Below, one piece after another: positions 56,266 through 60,000 of a stretch of 60,000 nucleotides of DNA. Below the pieces are notes generated by a model. That model did no database searches, was not told where the DNA came from, and saw only the letters and a program-made list of their open reading frames with translations. Within the stretch, counting starts at the first letter, position 1, and every line of letters begins with the position of its first letter. Both the position numbers and the translations under genes were made by a program. The DNA is from Strigamia acuminata (taxonomy: Eukaryota > Arthropoda > Chilopoda > Geophilomorpha > Linotaeniidae), in the NCBI GenBank assembly GCA_949358305.1, contig OX442319.1:7938001-7998000 (forward strand), in the 5' to 3' direction.

Positions 56266-56692
56266 GGCCCGCACGGGCCGTTAACGGGCCGCCGACGGTC
56301 CCGTCACGATCCCGTAACGGCTCGCACGGGCCGTTAACGGGCCGCTGACGGTCCCGTCACGATCCCGCAACGGCCCGCACGGGCCGTTAACGGGCCGTCG
56401 ACGATCCCGTCACGATCCCGCAACGGCCCGCACGGGCCGTTAACGGGCCGCTGACGGTCCCGTCACGATCCCGCAACGGCCCGCACGGGCCGTTAACGGG
56501 CCGTCGACGATCCCGTCACGATCCCGCAACGGCCCGCACGGGCCGTTAACGGGCCGCTGACGGTCCCGTCACGATCCCGCAACGGCCCGCACGGGCCGTT
56601 AACGGGCCGTCGACGGTCCCGTCACGATCCCGCAACGGCCCGCACGGGCCGTTAACGGCCCGTTAACGGCCCGTTAACGGCCCGTTAACGGG
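56266..56692. repeat. 53-bp TTAA-type tandem array, left of core 2
   Basis: Units with CGCAACGGCCCGCACGGGCC alternate GGGCCGCTGACGGTCCCG and GGGCCGTCGACGATCCCG, so the true period in much of this array is a 106-bp dimer. Confidence 0.9.
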
Positions 56693-56788
56693 GCAAAACC
56701 GAAAACAGGATTCGAGATTAATGTCTATGAATGTTGTACGCGTTTTCACGTACGTGTTGTCGGTTGTTGATTTTTTCGATTTACGCCG
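56693..56788 (+). repeat. Conserved core, copy 2
   Basis: Variant b: GCAAAACCGAAAACAGG and CACGTACG, ending TTACGCCGTAACGG. Confidence 0.9.
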
Positions 56789-57049
56789 TAACGGCCCGTT
56801 AACGGCCCGTTAACGGCCCGTCAACGGCCCGTCAACGGCCCGCAACGGCCCGCACGGGCCGTTAACGGGCCGTCGACGATCCCGTCACGATCCCGCAACG
56901 GCCCGCACGGGCCGTTAACGGGCCGCTGACGGTCCCGTCACGATCCCGTCACGGCCTTCGTTCCCGGACTTCGGCTCGCCGACGGCCCGTACGACCTCAC
57001 GCGGGCCGTTAACGGGCCGTTAACGGCCCGTTAACGGCCCGTTAACGGC
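56789..57049. repeat. 53-bp TTAA-type tandem array between cores 2 and 3
   Basis: Short GGCCCGTTAAC repeats, about two 53-bp units, then CTTCGTTCCCGGACTTCGG and GGGCCGTTAAC repeats. Confidence 0.9.
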
Positions 57050-57146
57050 GTAAAACCAAAAACAGGATTCGAGATTAATGTCTATGAATGTTGTACGCGT
57101 TTTCATGTACGTGTTGTCGGTTGTTGATTTTTTCGATTCACGCCGT
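57050..57146 (+). repeat. Conserved core, copy 3
   Basis: Variant a (GTAAAACCAAAAACAGG, CATGTACG), 357 bp after core 2. Confidence 0.9.
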
Positions 57147-57524
57147 AACGGCCCGTTAACGGCCCGTTAACGGCCCGTCAACGGCCCGTCAACGGCCCGC
57201 AACGGCCCGCACGGGCCGTTAACGGGCCGTCGACGATCCCGTCACGATCCCGCAACGGCCCGCACGGGCCGTTAACGGGCCGCTGACGGTCCCGTCACGA
57301 TCCCGCAACGGCCCGCACGGGCCGTTAACGGGCCGTCGACGATCCCGTCACGATCCCGCAACGGCCCGCACGGGCCGTTAACGGGCCGCTGACGGTCCCG
57401 TCACGATCCCGCAACGGCCCGCACGGGCCGTTAACGGGCCGTCGACGGTCCCGTCACGATCCCGCAACGGCCCGCACGGGCCGTTAACGGCCCGTTAACG
57501 GCCCGTTAACGGCCCGTTAACGGG
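57147..57524. repeat. 53-bp TTAA-type tandem array between cores 3 and 4
   Basis: Again shows the alternating CTGACGG/TCGACGA dimer form. Confidence 0.9.
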
Positions 57525-57620
57525 GCAAAACCGAAAACAGGATTCGAGATTAATGTCTATGAATGTTGTACGCGTTTTCACGTACGTGTTGTCGGTTGTT
57601 GATTTTTTCGATTTACGCCG
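57525..57620 (+). repeat. Conserved core, copy 4
   Basis: Variant b, 475 bp after core 3 and exactly 832 bp after core 2. Confidence 0.9.
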
Positions 57621-57881
57621 TAACGGCCCGTTAACGGCCCGTTAACGGCCCGTCAACGGCCCGTCAACGGCCCGCAACGGCCCGCACGGGCCGTTAACGG
57701 GCCGTCGACGATCCCGTCACGATCCCGCAACGGCCCGCACGGGCCGTTAACGGGCCGCTGACGGTCCCGTCACGATCCCGTCACGGCCTTCGTTCCCGGA
57801 CTTCGGCTCGCCGACGGCCCGTACGACCTCACGCGGGCCGTTAACGGGCCGTTAACGGCCCGTTAACGGCCCGTTAACGGC
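57621..57881. repeat. 53-bp TTAA-type tandem array between cores 4 and 5
   Basis: Same length and layout as the array between cores 2 and 3 (261 bp). Confidence 0.9.
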
Positions 57882-57978
57882 GTAAAACCAAAAACAGGAT
57901 TCGAGATTAATGTCTATGAATGTTGTACGCGTTTTCATGTACGTGTTGTCGGTTGTTGATTTTTTCGATTTACACCGT
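57882..57978 (+). repeat. Conserved core, copy 5
   Basis: Variant a, 832 bp after core 3; ends TTTACACCGTCACGG like core 1. Confidence 0.9.
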
Positions 57979-58375
57979 CACGGCCCGTTAACGGCCCGTT
58001 AACGGCCCGTTAACGGCCCGTCAACGGCCCGCATGGGGTCGCACGGGCCGTTAACGGGCCGCCGACGGTCCCGTCACGATCCCGTAACGGCCCGCACGGG
58101 CCGTTAACGGGCCGCCGACGGTCCCGTCACGATTCCGTAACGGCTCGCACGGGCCGTTAACGGGCCGCCGACGGTCCCGTCACGATCCCGTAACGGCTCG
58201 CACGGGCCGTTAACGGGCCGCCGACGGTCCCGTCACGGTCCCGTAACGGCCTTCGTTCCCGGACTTCGGCTCGCCGACGGCCCGTGCGACCTCATGCGGG
58301 CCGCTAACGGGCCGTCAACGGGCCGTTAACGGCCCGTTTTCGACCCGCTACGGCCCGTCACGGCCTGTTGGCCGT
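57979..58375. repeat. 53-bp TTAA-type tandem array, right of core 5
   Basis: Equivalent of 52,438-52,780, with one extra 53-bp unit and a local change CGCATGGGGTCGCACGGGCC. Confidence 0.9.
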
Positions 58376-58890
58376 GCGACCCGTGACTCGGAGTGTGGTT
58401 TTTGGGGACGAGGGCCGTCCTCCGGCCGCGCCGCGACGCGCCGCGGGTCGGACAAGAAACGACCCGGTCGGAAACCGAACCTCAGTGTCCAATCGGGCAG
58501 AAATTGTGCGGAAGTTTAACCAAAAATGGCCAAAAGTCGGTGCAAGTTTTGCACGCAACAAACGTCCGATGTGACAGTGCCCATGCGGGTTGGACGTGCA
58601 TGTGGGCGCGTGTGGGCGCTCGATTTACCGGCCCGTTGGACGAGTTAAACCAAAATTTCCCAATATCTTGCATAAATTTAAAGAAGATTTGACAGATTTC
58701 CAGATTTTAAGCGATGTTTTACATAAGTCCGTCCCATTGCTGAAATTCCGTGAAAATTTGTCAAAAATTGACAAAAGTCTGTGCAAATTTTGTCAGAAAT
58801 AGGAAACAAAAAATTTAAAATTCGTCCAACGCGCCAGTAAATCGAGCGCGCCCATGCGTGGACAGTGCGCCGGCGGGAGCCCCGGCCGTC

Positions 58891-58909
58891 CTCTCTCTCT
58901 CTCTCTCTC
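58891..58909. repeat. CT microsatellite
   Basis: (CT)n, the copy-B equivalent of 53,293-53,311. Confidence 0.95.
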
Positions 58910-59587
58910 GGCCGCCAAGGCTCGCCCCTCCGCCCGTCGGCGGGAGCCCCGACCGTCCCCCCTCTCTCTTTCGGCCGCCAAAGGATCGCCCCTCCGCTCG
59001 TCACAGATTTTTGTCAATATTTGATGAATTTCAACAGATTTTCAGCAATATTTTACAGGACATTTCTGCTCTTTTGGATACATTTTCAAAGGTTTTATTG
59101 CTAAAATTCTGGGGAAATTTATCAAAAATTGACAAAAAATCGATGCAAGTTTTGTCAGAAATTGATAAAATCTTCTTAAACTCGTCCAACGCGCCGGCGA
59201 GTGCACATGCGGGGACAGTGGGCACGTCCAGCCCGCGTGCACACTGTCAGATCGGGCGGTTTCGGGCACAGTTTGATCCGGGCAAATATCTAGCAAAACT
59301 TGCACCGATTTTTTGTCAATTTTAGACAAATTTCAGCGATATTTTACGAGACATTTCTGCTCGATTGGACACATTTCCAGGGGTTTTTTGTAAAACATTG
59401 ATAAAATTCCGTGGAAATTTATCAAATATTGGCAAAATTCGGTGCTAATTTTGTCAAAAATTAGGAAAAAAAAATTTTCAAAACTTGTCCAACGTGCCGG
59501 TAAATCGAGCGCCCACATGCCTAGATAGTGCACGCCCAACCCGCCAAGGCTCGCCCCTCCGCCCGTTGGCGGGAGCCCCGGCCGTCC

Positions 59588-59615
59588 CCTCTCTCTCTCT
59601 TTCTCTCTCTCTCTC
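59588..59615. repeat. CT microsatellite
   Basis: (CT)n with the same TTT interruption as at 53,992-54,018. Confidence 0.95.
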
Positions 59616-59795
59616 GGGCGCCCGGAGCTCGCCCCTCCGCCCGTCACCGACTTTTGACACAATTTTTGATGAAATTCAACGGAATTTTAGCAACGTTTTA
59701 CAAAAAACCTGTGGAAATGTGTCCAACCGGGCAGAAATGTGTCGTAAAATGTTGCCGAAATTCTGTGAAAATTTGTCACAAATTGCCAAAAGTCG

Positions 59796-60000
59796 GTGCA
59801 AATTTTGTCAGAAATAGGAAACAAAAAATTTAAAATTCGTCCAACGCGCCAGTAAATCGAGCGCGCCCATGCGTGGACAGTGCGCCGGCGGGAGCCCCGG
59901 CCGTCCTCTCTCTCTCTCTCTCTCGGCCGCCAAGGCTCGCCCCTCCGCCCGTCGGCGGGAGCCCCGACCGTCCCCCCTCTCTCTTTCGGCCGCCAAAGGA
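59796..60000. repeat. 1,015-bp tandem duplication, unit 2 (cut by window end)
   Basis: The first 205 bases match 58,781-58,985. The rest, and any further copies, lie beyond the window. Confidence 0.9.
59906..59924. repeat. CT microsatellite
   Basis: (CT)n in the second 1,015-bp unit. Confidence 0.95.

Larger units (their letters stand above)
56081..58451. mobile_element. Block 2 bounded by 70-bp inverted repeats
   Basis: Arms 56,081-56,150 and 58,382-58,451 are reverse complements with about three mismatches in 70. The left arm lacks the outer 30-odd bases present in block 1 because AAAGTTGGTGA of an AT-rich module is joined directly to CCGACCCGCGG. Inside are the 18-bp-arm hairpin, five 53-bp arrays and four cores, against one core in block 1. 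No coding sequence was found. Confidence 0.6.
58781..59795. repeat. 1,015-bp tandem duplication, unit 1
   Basis: GTGCAAATTTTGTCAGAAAT occurs at 58,781 and 59,796. What follows (linker, GC module with CT tract) is then repeated to the window edge at an offset of 1,015 bp. Confidence 0.9.
57820..59799. repeat. Segmental duplication, copy B
   Basis: Same order of elements as copy A (about 52,280-54,200): core, 53-bp array, inverted-repeat arm, linker, AT-rich and GC modules. It diverges from copy A at AGTCGGTGCAA (59,791), where copy A goes to GTATTGCTAG and copy B re-enters its own earlier sequence. Confidence 0.95.
58452..60000. repeat. Composite satellite, right part
   Basis: AT-rich modules at about 58,483-58,555 (half), 58,665-58,812, 59,002-59,168, 59,287-59,473 and 59,645-59,812. 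Linkers lie near 58,610, 58,825, 59,180, 59,485 and 59,840. No genes were found; short overlapping open frames on both strands duplicate those of copy A. Confidence 0.9.

Noticed and set aside
59796-60000. Telomere or rDNA sequence at the right edge
   Set aside because: No TTAGG-type repeats and no rRNA motifs are seen; the edge is simply another unit of the composite satellite.

Overview
The window looks like arthropod-type repetitive (heterochromatic) DNA rather than a gene-rich or bacterial locus. Three observations support this: about 44 kb of pure tandem satellite, a full-length BEL/Pao retrotransposon polyprotein, and about 9 kb of a second, unrelated GC-rich composite satellite. BEL/Pao elements are restricted to animals and are especially common in arthropods. 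The species cannot be told from the sequence.

Layout. 1-43,900 is one head-to-tail satellite of about 310 monomers and is cut off by the left window edge. Its main monomer is 140 bp; a divergent 147-bp class is interspersed. Single-base markers show several levels of higher-order repeats: about 2.1-2.4 kb, 3,246 bp, and a 4.4-4.7 kb block copied 6.2 kb away. The array stops abruptly at about 43,900, directly against a possible splice acceptor and an open 3'-exon-like stretch (43,907-44,122) with poly(A) signals. 44,123-45,521 is AT-rich non-coding DNA. It contains a perfect 20-bp palindrome matching the RFX X-box pattern, an NRF1-like site, a 26-bp direct repeat containing ATGGCG, and a CRE palindrome.

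45,522-50,762 (minus strand) is an uninterrupted 1,746-aa BEL/Pao Gag-Pol polyprotein with gag, zinc knuckles, protease, reverse transcriptase, RNase H and integrase. I could not recognise an LTR pair around it.

50,940-60,000 is a mosaic of a few modules used in both orientations: a G-rich 121-bp repeat; AT-rich modules of about 150-190 bp that are themselves imperfect palindromes; GC-rich modules with CT microsatellites; and TTAA-containing 53-bp tandem arrays interrupted by five copies of a conserved core of about 97 bp. The 53-bp arrays and cores lie inside two blocks bounded by inverted repeats (51,856-52,889 and 56,081-58,451). The right side is a segmental duplication (offset about 5.54-5.60 kb) of the left side. 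A further 1,015-bp tandem duplication runs off the window end.

There is little gene function in the window. The retroelement is the only convincing protein-coding gene. The most unusual part is the inverted-repeat-bounded 53-bp/core blocks embedded in palindromic modules. I do not recognise this family, and a transposon-like or foldback origin is inference.
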